This document shows, one piece after another, positions 1-6,520 of a stretch of 12,228 nucleotides of DNA. Each line of letters starts with the position of its first letter. The first letter of the stretch is position 1. The DNA is from CALMFQ01 sp964495595 (GTDB lineage: Bacteria > Pseudomonadota > Gammaproteobacteria > Burkholderiales > SCOH01). The DNA is taken from NCBI GenBank assembly GCA_964495595.1, contig CAZBWH010000084.1, positions 1 to 12,228 of the forward strand, in the 5' to 3' direction. Below the pieces are notes generated by a model that worked only from the letters and a program-made list of their open reading frames with translations, searched no databases and had not been told where the DNA came from. The translations under genes were made by a program, and so were the position numbers.

Positions 1-53
<53 letters not shown>

Positions 54-60
54 GTTTCTA

Positions 61-88
61 GGGAAAGCTTTCTTTGCTTTCCCTTTTT
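61..88 (+). terminator. Hairpin plus T-run between the two tRNAs
   Basis: A perfect 8-bp stem, GGGAAAGC (61-68) with GCTTTCCC (76-83), has a 7-nt loop TTTCTTT and is followed directly by five T (84-88). This is the form of an intrinsic terminator, though the stem is only half GC and the T tract is short. It begins 7 nt after the CCA of tRNA-Gly and ends 9 nt before tRNA-Cys. It could therefore reduce tRNA-Cys transcription from the upstream promoter, or act as an RNase processing signal in a joint precursor. Confidence 0.5.
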
Positions 89-97
89 AGTTCCGAT

Positions 98-171
98 GGC
101 GCGTTAGCAAAGCGGTTATGCACCGGATTGCAAATCCGTGTAGGTCGGTTCGACTCCGGCACGCGCCTCCA
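98..171 (+). tRNA. tRNA-Cys(GCA)
   Basis: A complete 74-nt cysteine tRNA. Acceptor strands GGCGCGT (5') and ACGCGCC (3') pair and are followed by encoded TCCA. The anticodon arm CCGGATTGCAAATCCGTG has anticodon GCA at 130-132. The T arm contains GGTTCGACTCC. It lies 44 nt after tRNA-Gly on the same strand, so the two may share a transcript. In Escherichia coli a tRNA-Leu follows in the comparable Gly-Cys-Leu cluster; none is visible here. Confidence 0.96.
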
Positions 172-473
172 GTCTGCGATGTCTCTACCGATCTTTGTAT
201 CTGGATGGATATCCATTTCCTCGTTGAGGGGACCTTTGCCACAGCAGATCGCGCCACTCAATGACTGGCCTCTGCGCAGCGGTTCTTTTCGCTGTATGAT
301 TCTTCCCCCCCCCGTTTTTTTCTGATTGACTGTCGTTCGTGCGAACTGATTTCCGTGTTCAGCGCAGGGCTGGGCTTGCTGACATTCATTTTGCCCATTT
401 CGGCTTTGGGACTTGGCCAGCAGCTCGACTGGCGTCTTTTATTTGATCACAACTGGATGCTGAGAAACCAGGG
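172..473. other. Intergenic region, no convincing gene
   Basis: These 302 nt separate tRNA-Cys from the convergent 3' end of ccoH. They hold a 12-bp perfect palindrome ATGGATATCCAT (205-216), a weak hairpin CAGCG/CGCTG (277-294) with no T tract, nine C followed by G and seven T (305-321), and an interrupted palindrome GTTCG-TG-CGAAC (335-346). A 43-codon minus-strand reading frame (389 down to 258) runs through the homopolymer. It has no recognisable product, so I do not call it a gene. No strong terminator for the ccoH transcript is apparent. Confidence 0.6.
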
Positions 474-1046
474 TCAATTGGGTGATGCTTCTGGCTGGCC
501 GGGTTGGGTATGGTTCTGCTTGTCTGTTGCAAGTGCTGTGGCGTGGAGTTCGATGGAGGTATGCCTGTTCATTTGCCAGGTGCCGTTCAGGCGCCAGCCT
601 ACGGATGAATCGTCGAGGCTGACGTGCCAGCGTCCAGAAAGGATCTGGCTTGATTGACCCTGGTAGTAATGGCCGGGTTGTTGCTCGAGCAGGATGCTTT
701 GATCCAGATTGGCGTGGATGGGGTGGTGAAGGCGCAGGGTGAGTTGTTCTGGTTGGCGATAGCCGGCCTTGCCTTGTATCTGGACGCGCAAAGTCCGGCC
801 GTCTGTGCCAAGAATGATATGGGCCCCCAGGCCCAACCGGCTGGCGGTCTGGTTGCGTCGAAGATCCATGTTGATTGCTTTGCCGCGCTTGTAGTAGTCG
901 TCGGCAACCAGATCGTCGGCGTTGCGGTTGGCGATGATAATGGTGCCGATCCCGGCGATGACTGCAATGGCCGGGCCTGCCATCAGCAACCACGGGCCGC
1001 GGTAGCGGTACCAGGGTTTGCTTTGGGGCGGTGTTTTCGACGTCAT
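474..1046 (-). CDS. ccoH: FixH/CcoH family cbb3 oxidase assembly protein
   Basis: A 190-residue membrane-anchored protein of the FixH/CcoH family, which helps assemble or stabilise cbb3 oxidase. The N-terminus has the family signature PWYRYRGPWLLM, then one transmembrane helix (about residues 18-38). The motif DDYYKRGKAIN (about 49-59) follows, as is usual in FixH proteins, and the rest is a periplasmic beta-rich domain. It lies 7 nt downstream of the ccoG stop, and its Shine-Dalgarno (AGG in the ccoG stop region) overlaps the end of ccoG, so the two are probably translationally coupled. It is the last gene of the minus-strand operon. Length fits the larger members of the family. Family assignment is strong; the precise molecular role is less well settled in general. 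Confidence 0.9.
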   Translation of the reverse strand: MTSKTPPQSKPWYRYRGPWLLMAGPAIAVIAGIGTIIIANRNADDLVADDYYKRGKAINMDLRRNQTASRLGLGAHIILGTDGRTLRVQIQGKAGYRQPEQLTLRLHHPIHANLDQSILLEQQPGHYYQGQSSQILSGRWHVSLDDSSVGWRLNGTWQMNRHTSIELHATALATDKQNHTQPGQPEASPN

Positions 1047-1053
1047 GAAGGTG

Positions 1054-2493
1054 TTACCTGTGCATGCCTAGAAAGCTTGACTGGGCTTCGGCTGTCAGAG
1101 GAGGTGTTTGGTCGGTAACCAAACGGAACTGGATTTTGCTGCTGCCGGGCGGGGCATTTTGCGGTTCGACTTGAACCGATACGTTGAGTTCATGGGTACT
1201 GCCAGCGGGGACGTTGACGATGGGCAGAGGGGCCAGCCTTATACCGGGCAGGCCGCTGACCGACAGCTGCAGCCGATGGGGTTGCTCGTCGGTGTTGATG
1301 ATTTGCACCTGGTAGAGATTTTCGAGCCAGCCTGTTTCGGTTTCCTTGACCAGTGTCGTGCGGTCGCGGCTGATGTCGAGCCGGATGGGATTTCTCATTG
1401 CCAGTGTGACGATCATTGCTGCAGCGGTCACAACCAGTATCGCTGTATAGATGACGATTCTCGGCCGCAGCAGCCTGGACAGGAAGCGGTCTTCGGTGTA
1501 GACACCGCTCAGCGCGTTTTCGGTGGTGTAACGGATTAGTCCCTTGGGGTAGTCCATTTTGGTCATCACCTGGTCGCACGCATCGATGCAGGCGGCGCAG
1601 CCGATGCATTCGTATTGCAGTCCGTTACGTATGTCGATACCGGTTGGGCAGACCTGCACACATATGCCGCAGTCGACGCAGTCGCCGAGTCCTTGTTGTT
1701 GGGGATCGGTTCCTTTCCGGCGGGAGCCTCGCGGTTCGCCTCGTTTGGTGTCGTAAGAAATCACCAGCGTGTCTGGGTCGAACATGACGCTTTGAAAGCG
1801 GGCGTAAGGGCACATGTACAGGCAGACCTGTTCGCGCAGGAATCCGGCGTTGCCGTAAGTGGCGATGCCATAGAAGAATATCCAGAACGTTTCCCATGGC
1901 CCGAGGCGGAAGTCCTGCATGCTGAACCAGAGTTGGTCAATTGGACTGAAGAAGCCGACAAAGGTAAAGCCAGTCCAGAATGAGAGGACGATCCAAAGCA
2001 CATGCTTGGAGGTTTTCAGGCGCAGTTTGCGTAACGAGAAGGGGGCTTCGTCCAGTTTGATCCGCTTGGGCCGGTCGCCTTCTATCCAGTGTTCGAGCCA
2101 GAGAAAAATTTCCGTATAAACGGTTTGCGGGCAGGCATAACCGCACCAGAGGCGCCCAGCAATCGCCGTCCACCAGAACAGGCCAAATGCGCACAGTAAT
2201 AACAACGCTGCGAGCAGGATGAAGTCCTGAGGCCACAACACTAAGCCGAAGATGTAGAACTTCCGGTGCAGTACGTCAAACAGGATGGCTTGTCTGCCAT
2301 TCCATTGCAGCCACGGCGCTCCGTAAAAAAAGAGCTGGGTCAGGATGACCAGCAGGATTCGCCAGTTGGCAAACAGGCCGCTGGCCTGGCGCGGATAAAT
2401 CTTTGGGCTGGCTTCGTACAGGGGGATGGTGTCGCGGGATGAGGGGCGGGTTTGTTCAACTTTGACCGGAATTTTTTTCAGCGAGTCGCTCAT
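1054..2493 (-). CDS. ccoG: Cytochrome c oxidase accessory protein CcoG (RdxA/FixG)
   Basis: A 479-residue polytopic iron-sulfur protein, known in the family to act as a cupric reductase that helps supply Cu(I) for cbb3 oxidase. A cytosolic N-terminus is followed by transmembrane segments near residues 45-62, 88-112, 165-182 and 200-215. Cysteine motifs CGYACP (117-122) and CLYMCP (224-229) lie at membrane edges. A ferredoxin-like domain carries two 4Fe-4S motifs: C272/C275/C278/C282 in CVDCGICVQVCP, and C296/C299/C302/C306 in CIGCAACIDAC. A last helix (about 345-366) leads to the C-terminal Ig-like FixG domain. The chosen ATG gives the usual N-terminus (MSDSLKKIPV) and has AGGA upstream. It starts 66 nt after the ccoP stop. 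Every expected cysteine is present. Confidence 0.96.
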   Translation of the reverse strand: MSDSLKKIPVKVEQTRPSSRDTIPLYEASPKIYPRQASGLFANWRILLVILTQLFFYGAPWLQWNGRQAILFDVLHRKFYIFGLVLWPQDFILLAALLLLCAFGLFWWTAIAGRLWCGYACPQTVYTEIFLWLEHWIEGDRPKRIKLDEAPFSLRKLRLKTSKHVLWIVLSFWTGFTFVGFFSPIDQLWFSMQDFRLGPWETFWIFFYGIATYGNAGFLREQVCLYMCPYARFQSVMFDPDTLVISYDTKRGEPRGSRRKGTDPQQQGLGDCVDCGICVQVCPTGIDIRNGLQYECIGCAACIDACDQVMTKMDYPKGLIRYTTENALSGVYTEDRFLSRLLRPRIVIYTAILVVTAAAMIVTLAMRNPIRLDISRDRTTLVKETETGWLENLYQVQIINTDEQPHRLQLSVSGLPGIRLAPLPIVNVPAGSTHELNVSVQVEPQNAPPGSSKIQFRLVTDQTPPLTAEAQSSFLGMHR

Positions 2494-2559
2494 GCCTGGA
2501 TCCTGTGTTCAGAGGGGCTGCAATCGGGCCGTAAGCAAGCTTGGGGGCGCTGCCGGTGG

Positions 2560-3618
2560 CTACGCACGGCTGATGAAATATCCATGCCGCTGTCGCAAGC
2601 AGGAACGCGGATCAGGTGCATGGCGGCCAAGCGGGAACCCAGGCCGCCCGGCAGTCGGGGCGGCCCGGTCCGTTATAAGTTTCTTGTTTGCGCTGGCTTG
2701 GGCTGACAGGCCATAAACGTACGCTGACAACAGATGTACCTTGGCGTCGCCAAGGAACACTTTCCAGTCGGGCATGACGCCGTTACGGCCGTTGGTGACC
2801 GTTTCGATGATCGATTGTTCGATCATGCCGGGGTGATGCTGTGACACTGAATACAGCCAGGTTTTATCGGTGAGGTTGGGGGCGCCGATGGCCTGATTGC
2901 CTTTTCCGTCTGCTCCGTGACATGCGGCGCATACTGTCTGGAAAATTTCCTTGCCTTGCTGGGCGCGCACTTCGTCATGCTTGATTCCGGAAAGCGCCAT
3001 GACATGGGCGGTGACATTCCGTACGCCGTCTTCACCGAATGCAGCGCCGAAGGCCGGCATGGCGCCTTTCCGTCCATTGGCGATGGTTTCGTGGATCTTG
3101 GCGGGTTCACCGCCGTACAGCCAGTCATGGTCGGTCAGGTTCGGAAACCCTTTGGCGCCCTTGGCATCTGCTCCATGACATTGCATGCAGTAGGTGCGAT
3201 AGAGGCGTTGGCCCATTTGCCATGCTTCCTGGTCGGCTGCCACTGCCGGGATCTCCATCTTCAGGTATTTGTCATAAATGACCTGGTATTTTTGATCGGC
3301 GGTCCGGCGTTCGGCTTCGTATTGCCCTTTGGATGTCCAGTTAAACAGCCCCTGGTAAGTGCCCAGGCCAGGGTAGACGACCAGATAGCCTACTGCGAAC
3401 AGCAGTGTCAGCCAGAACATCCCCATCCACCAGCGTGGCATCGGGTTGTCATATTCTTGCAGGTCTCCATCCCAGACGTGGCCCATGGTTTCGACCTTTT
3501 CGCCCGGATCGACCCGTCTGGTGCGTTGTGACACGAGCAACCAGGCCAGGCCGATGATTCCGGCCACCACGATCGCGGTGATCCATACACTCCAGAAACT
3601 GCTTACGAAATCACTCAT
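2560..3618 (-). CDS. ccoP: cbb3 oxidase diheme cytochrome c subunit III
   Basis: A 352-residue diheme cytochrome c that passes electrons from soluble c-type cytochromes to CcoO/CcoN. Two N-terminal helices (about 9-29 and 65-83) flank the conserved loop with DGDLQEYDNPMPRWW. Two c-type heme motifs follow, CMQCH and CAACH, each in a cytochrome c domain. The start is the ATG giving MSDFVSSFWSVW, with GGAG about 8 nt upstream; it overlaps the end of ccoQ by 8 nt. The region homologous to other CcoP proteins ends near residue 305 (VYGLS). The final 47 residues, rich in Arg, Pro and Gly, are not like a CcoP terminus, and their DNA contains a GC-rich inverted repeat, so the tail probably arose by loss of the original stop. 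It is not the third heme domain of Neisseria-type CcoP, as no third CxxCH occurs. Confidence 0.95.
   Translation of the reverse strand: MSDFVSSFWSVWITAIVVAGIIGLAWLLVSQRTRRVDPGEKVETMGHVWDGDLQEYDNPMPRWWMGMFWLTLLFAVGYLVVYPGLGTYQGLFNWTSKGQYEAERRTADQKYQVIYDKYLKMEIPAVAADQEAWQMGQRLYRTYCMQCHGADAKGAKGFPNLTDHDWLYGGEPAKIHETIANGRKGAMPAFGAAFGEDGVRNVTAHVMALSGIKHDEVRAQQGKEIFQTVCAACHGADGKGNQAIGAPNLTDKTWLYSVSQHHPGMIEQSIIETVTNGRNGVMPDWKVFLGDAKVHLLSAYVYGLSAQASANKKLITDRAAPTAGRPGFPLGRHAPDPRSCLRQRHGYFISRA
2639..2668 (-). repeat. GC-rich hairpin inside the 3' end of ccoP
   Basis: An 11-bp inverted repeat, CCAGGCCGCCC (2639-2649) against GGGCGGCCCGG (2658-2668), with an 8-nt loop. The single mismatch becomes a G-U wobble in minus-strand RNA, so the whole stem can pair in the cco transcript but not on the opposite strand. 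No T-run follows, so it is not a classical terminator. It could stabilise the upstream ccoNOQP message against 3' exonucleases and lower ccoG expression, or be a REP-like element. Function is inferred. Confidence 0.6.
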
Positions 3619-3802
3619 CTTTGTGCTCCATACGGGCAGGCCGATTGTTTGCGGCTGCATTTGGGGTGTCGTCAGCGAAGGGCAGCATGGCAGCCTCGTC
3701 AAAAGCCTTCTTGCGATGGCTGCTGAATGCCCAAAGCACAATGCCGATAAAGCAAACGAACGATAAGACCGTGACGATTACGCGGAAATCGGTTTGGGTC
3801 AT
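3611..3802 (-). CDS. ccoQ: cbb3 oxidase small subunit CcoQ/FixQ
   Basis: A 63-residue single-span membrane protein, the small non-catalytic subunit that stabilises the cbb3 complex. The N-terminus MTQTDFRVIVTVLSFVCFIGIVLWAFSS holds one helix (about 8-26), followed by the basic stop SSHRKKAFDEAA that is typical of CcoQ, then a polar cytoplasmic tail. It starts 6 nt after the ccoO stop, with AAGG lying across the ccoO terminus, and overlaps ccoP by 8 nt, consistent with coupled translation of the oxidase subunits. Assignment rests on size, topology, the tail motif and position between ccoO and ccoP. Confidence 0.93.
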   Translation of the reverse strand: MTQTDFRVIVTVLSFVCFIGIVLWAFSSHRKKAFDEAAMLPFADDTPNAAANNRPARMEHKDE

Positions 3803-3808
3803 TTCGGG

Positions 3809-4420
3809 TTACCTTACGTTTTTCAACGCCAGCCCCAACCCCTGAAGATAGGCGACCAGCGCATCCATTTCGGTTTTGCCCTGTGCTTCGGCCACGGCAC
3901 CCTTGATATCTTCATCGGAGTACGGGACACCTACCTTGCGCAAGGCCTGCATCTTGGCCGGCAGGGCGTCGGCATCGACCTTGTTGCGCGAGAGCCAGGG
4001 GTAAGCAGGCATGTTCGATTCCGGCACCACGTCGCGCGGATTGTTCAGGTGTACGCGATGCCAATCGTCGGAATAGCGTCCGCCCACACGCGCCAGGTCG
4101 GGGCCAGTGCGCTTGGAGCCCCACTGGAACGGGTGGTCGTAGACCGATTCGCCGGCTACCGAGTAGTGACCGTAACGTTCGGTTTCGGCACGGAACGGGC
4201 GAATCATCTGCGAGTGGCATCCGTAGCAGCCTTCGCGTAGATAAATGTCACGGCCGGCCAGTTGCAGTGCCGTGTAGGGCTTGACGCCTTCGATCGGTTC
4301 GGTAGTGGATTTCTGGTAGAACAGTGGCACGATTTCGACCAGACCGGCCACGCTGACCACGAGCAGACTGAAAATCATCAGTGCCGCAACGTTTTCTTCA
4401 ATCATCTTCTGGATATTCAT
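3809..4420 (-). CDS. ccoO: cbb3 oxidase monoheme cytochrome c subunit II
   Basis: A 203-residue membrane-anchored monoheme cytochrome c that relays electrons from CcoP to the CcoN active site. One N-terminal helix (about 11-34) is followed by a periplasmic domain with heme motif CYGCH (65-69) in the conserved context EGCYGCHSQMIRPFRAE. The region RTGPDLARVGGRYSDDWH follows, and the likely axial Met is M137 in ESNMPAYPWL. The start giving MNIQKMIEENVAAL is preferred over an in-frame ATG 12 codons upstream because it matches the family N-terminus and is preceded by AAAGGT. It starts 16 nt after the ccoN stop. Confidence 0.96.
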   Translation of the reverse strand: MNIQKMIEENVAALMIFSLLVVSVAGLVEIVPLFYQKSTTEPIEGVKPYTALQLAGRDIYLREGCYGCHSQMIRPFRAETERYGHYSVAGESVYDHPFQWGSKRTGPDLARVGGRYSDDWHRVHLNNPRDVVPESNMPAYPWLSRNKVDADALPAKMQALRKVGVPYSDEDIKGAVAEAQGKTEMDALVAYLQGLGLALKNVR

Positions 4421-4436
4421 GGCTGTACCTTTCAGC

Positions 4437-5867
4437 TCAGGCGTGCGCATGCGCAATGGGCGCGGGAATCGTGCCTTCGACCGCCTTGCCCTGCATCGCG
4501 GTTTTGGCCACGTTGTAGAGCATGATAACCATTCCGGACAGGAACAGCAGGCCTCCCAGGAAACGGATGGTCAGGTAGGGGTACTTGGCTTTCACCACTT
4601 CGGCAAACGAGTAGGTGAGGGTGCCATCGGCATTGACTGCCCGCCACATCAGGCCTTCCATTACCCCCGAAATCCACATCGAGGTGATGTACAGGACGAC
4701 ACCGAGGGTTGCCAGCCAGAAATGGGTTTCGATCAGTTTGACGCTATGCATTTGCGGCCGGCCGAACAGGCGCGGGATCAGGTAATAAATTGACCCGATC
4801 GAGATCATTGCCACCCATCCCAGGGCGCCAGAGTGAACGTGACCAACGGTCCAGTCAGTGTAGTGCGACAAGGCATTGACTGATTTGATCGACATCATCG
4901 GGCCTTCGAAGGTTGACATGCCGTAGAACGACAGTGATGTGACCAGGAATTTCAGGATGGGATCATCACGCAGTTTGTCCCAGGCACCAGACAGCGTCAT
5001 GATGCCGTTGATCATACCCCCCCAGCTTGGCGCCAGCAGGATCAGCGAGAACACCATTCCCAGCGACTGCGTCCAGTCCGGCAGTGCGGTGTAGTGCAGA
5101 TGGTGCGGGCCGGCCCACATGTAGGTGAAGATCAGCGCCCAGAAGTGGACCACTGACAGTCGATACGAGTACACCGGCCGGCCGACCTGCTTCGGAACGA
5201 AGTAATACATCATCCCGAGAAAGCCTGCGGTGAGAAAAAAACCAACAGCATTATGGCCATACCACCACTGGATCATTGCGTCAGCTGCACCGGCATAAGC
5301 CGAGTAGGATTTGAACAGCGAAACCGGAATCGCAGCACTGTTAACCAGATGCAGCAGTGCCACGGTGAGGATGAAGCCGCCGTAAAACCAGTTGGCAACA
5401 TAGATGTGTTTGATCCTGCGGGTGGCAATGGTGCCAAAGAACACGACCGCATATGACACCCATACGATGGTGATCAACACGTCAATCGGCCATTCGAGCT
5501 CGGCGTATTCCTTGCCGCTGGTGAACCCCATCGGCAGGGTGATGGCTGCCAGTAAGATTACCGCTTGCCAGCCCCAGAACGTGAATGCCGCCAGCTTGCC
5601 CAGGAACAGGCGGGTGTGGCAGGTGCGTTGCACGACATAGTAGGACGTGGCAAACAAGGCGCACCCGCCAAAGGCGAAAATGACTGCATTGGTGTGGAGT
5701 GGGCGCAGGCGGCTGTAGGTGAGCCAAGGGGTGTCGAAGTTCAGCTCAGGCCAGACCAGCTGAGCCGCGCACAAGACGCCGACGGCCATGCCGACAATGC
5801 CCCAGATCACCGCCATCAGGGCAAATTGCCGCACCACCTTGTAGTTGTATGTGGATTGCGATTGCAT
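4437..5867 (-). CDS. ccoN: cbb3-type cytochrome c oxidase catalytic subunit I
   Basis: A 476-residue, roughly 12-helix catalytic subunit of cbb3 oxidase that reduces oxygen to water and pumps protons. Conserved ligands can be seen: H58 in RPLHTN for the low-spin heme b, the WWYGHNAVGF motif for CuB, the following region with GPHHLHYTALPDWTQ (two adjacent His for CuB), and GHVHSG, whose histidines bind hemes b3 and b. The start giving MQSQSTYNYKVVRQFALM has GGGAG at a suitable distance; an in-frame ATG 25 codons upstream would lie beyond the inferred promoter -10 and is rejected. It is first in a tight group with ccoO, ccoQ and ccoP, behind an FNR-type site. Confidence 0.97.
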   Translation of the reverse strand: MQSQSTYNYKVVRQFALMAVIWGIVGMAVGVLCAAQLVWPELNFDTPWLTYSRLRPLHTNAVIFAFGGCALFATSYYVVQRTCHTRLFLGKLAAFTFWGWQAVILLAAITLPMGFTSGKEYAELEWPIDVLITIVWVSYAVVFFGTIATRRIKHIYVANWFYGGFILTVALLHLVNSAAIPVSLFKSYSAYAGAADAMIQWWYGHNAVGFFLTAGFLGMMYYFVPKQVGRPVYSYRLSVVHFWALIFTYMWAGPHHLHYTALPDWTQSLGMVFSLILLAPSWGGMINGIMTLSGAWDKLRDDPILKFLVTSLSFYGMSTFEGPMMSIKSVNALSHYTDWTVGHVHSGALGWVAMISIGSIYYLIPRLFGRPQMHSVKLIETHFWLATLGVVLYITSMWISGVMEGLMWRAVNADGTLTYSFAEVVKAKYPYLTIRFLGGLLFLSGMVIMLYNVAKTAMQGKAVEGTIPAPIAHAHA

Positions 5868-5924
5868 GGATTTCTCCCGTTGTTGCAAAAAATGAGGCAG
5901 CTCTGCCTGCGGCGCTGACCGCCC

Positions 5925-5972
5925 CGATGCATCGTAGTGCATGAATCATACTGTCCGCTTGATTCATGTCAA
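5925..5972 (-). promoter_or_regulatory. FNR/ANR-type class II promoter of ccoN
   Basis: TTGATTCATGTCAA (5959-5972) matches the FNR/ANR consensus TTGAT-N4-ATCAA at 9 of its 10 defined positions. On the minus strand the -10-like hexamer TACGAT (5936-5931) follows after exactly 22 bp, the class II geometry with the regulator centred at -41.5. This predicts transcription starting near 5924 and a leader of about 57 nt before ccoN. No -35 hexamer is needed in such promoters. FNR-type control of cco operons at low oxygen is well known; its operation here is inferred from the site and its spacing. Confidence 0.75.
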
Positions 5973-6060
5973 TGTAAACCATTTTTGTCTTGATACGCGG
6001 GCCGCGCGGATTATCTTCAATGCTTCAGGCTGCGTCAATCGGTAATCGACTGCGAGCAGG

Positions 6061-6150
6061 CTGTCGGGTTTGAGACTGATCTGCTGCGCCAGAGGGATAA
6101 ACGGTCCATGTTTTTTGCGCACTCGGCTTGCTACGGTCGCACAAGCCCGA
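6061..6150 (+). repeat. Dispersed intergenic repeat, copy A
   Basis: A 90-nt segment that closely matches the reverse complement of 9837-9934. The best shared block is TGCTGCGCCAGAGGGA, then AAACGG, then after a variable spacer CTCGGC, GCTACG and CAAGCCCGA. The ends form imperfect inverted repeats: CTGTCGGGTTTG at the left, and CAAGCCCGA at the right (reverse complement TCGGGCTTG). It lies in the gap between ccoS and the ccoN promoter. The two copies differ by scattered substitutions and a 4-nt length change in the spacer, so they are not recent duplicates. Confidence 0.8.
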
Positions 6151-6159
6151 AGTGGTGCC

Positions 6160-6345
6160 AGGGAGGCGCTGATTTATTGGCTGCGCGGGCGAATTGCGGC
6201 GCACCCAAGGCAGGCCATTCGCTTGCCAAGCTCGGTTGCTCTCGCGCGGTGCTCGAAAGTTCGCTTATCTAAGGATAAGTCTCGCCTCCTGCGCGCCGGG
6301 CTCTTTGCACTTCATCCCGCTCGCCGAATAAATCAGCACTTCCCT
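6160..6345. mobile_element. MITE-like element with 19-bp terminal inverted repeats
   Basis: The left end AGGGAGGCGCTGATTTATT (6160-6178) and the reverse complement of the right end, AGGGAAGTGCTGATTTATT (6345-6327), match at 17 of 19 positions. Looser similarity continues inward (GGCTGCGCGGGCG against CGGCGAGCGGG). The 186-bp interior has no plausible reading frame and contains a small hairpin CTTATC-TAAG-GATAAG (6264-6279). Size, ends and lack of coding capacity fit a non-autonomous element using an IS transposase in trans; the ends recall IS5-like elements, but that is only an impression. No target duplication is visible (GTGCC on the left, AACGT on the right). The right end overlaps the ccoS stop codon. 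Confidence 0.6.
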
Positions 6346-6517
6346 AACGTTCAGGCTCCTTGGTTGCCGGGTCGGGCGAGTCGTCATCCATGATGATGCG
6401 ATGTGCCGGGCCTTCCAGGTCATCCAGCTGGCCGCTTTTTACTGTCCACCAGAATAGTGCCCCGATCAGGAACACCAGTACGATACTCAGCGGGATCAAT
6501 ATATACAGGGTTTCCAT
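6344..6517 (-). CDS. ccoS: cbb3 oxidase maturation protein CcoS
   Basis: A 57-residue protein with one N-terminal helix (about residues 4-24) in METLYILIPLSIVLVF and LIGALFWWTVKSGQ, followed by DDLEGPAHRIIMDDD, the hallmark of CcoS. The family is needed for insertion of redox cofactors (heme and copper) into CcoN; its biochemical role is unclear. It starts 3 nt after the ccoI stop (TGAACCATG), so it is probably translated by coupling. The stop TAG is made of one flanking T plus the first two bases (AG) of the inserted element's right end. The last residues, SPDPATKEPER, may therefore have been reshaped by the insertion, although this tail is variable in the family. Confidence 0.94.
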   Translation of the reverse strand: METLYILIPLSIVLVFLIGALFWWTVKSGQLDDLEGPAHRIIMDDDSPDPATKEPER

Positions 6518-6520
6518 GGT

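Noticed and set aside
205..216. 12-bp perfect palindrome ATGGATATCCAT
   Set aside because: Isolated, no loop for an RNA hairpin, no neighbouring promoter and no second copy seen.
258..389. Minus-strand 43-codon frame after ccoH
   Set aside because: Runs through the homopolymer, has no recognisable product and no clear ribosome site.
355..657. Plus-strand 100-codon frame with hydrophobic N-terminal residues
   Set aside because: About half lies antisense to ccoH, no family is recognisable, and there is no good ribosome site.
2534..2543. GCAAGCTTG palindrome in the ccoP-ccoG gap
   Set aside because: Too short to support a regulatory or repeat call.
3300..3618. Possibility that CcoP is the three-heme Neisseria type because of its extra length
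   Set aside because: Only two CxxCH motifs occur in the whole protein, and the extra tail has no histidine-methionine heme pattern.
5868..5942. 25-codon N-terminal extension of ccoN
   Set aside because: Its ATG lies upstream of the predicted transcription start, and the sequence is unlike CcoN.
5945..5950. TATGAT on the minus strand as the -10 of ccoN
   Set aside because: A better hexamer match than TACGAT, but only 8 bp from the FNR-like site, so the two could not be used together for activation. It remains possible for a separate, FNR-repressed start.
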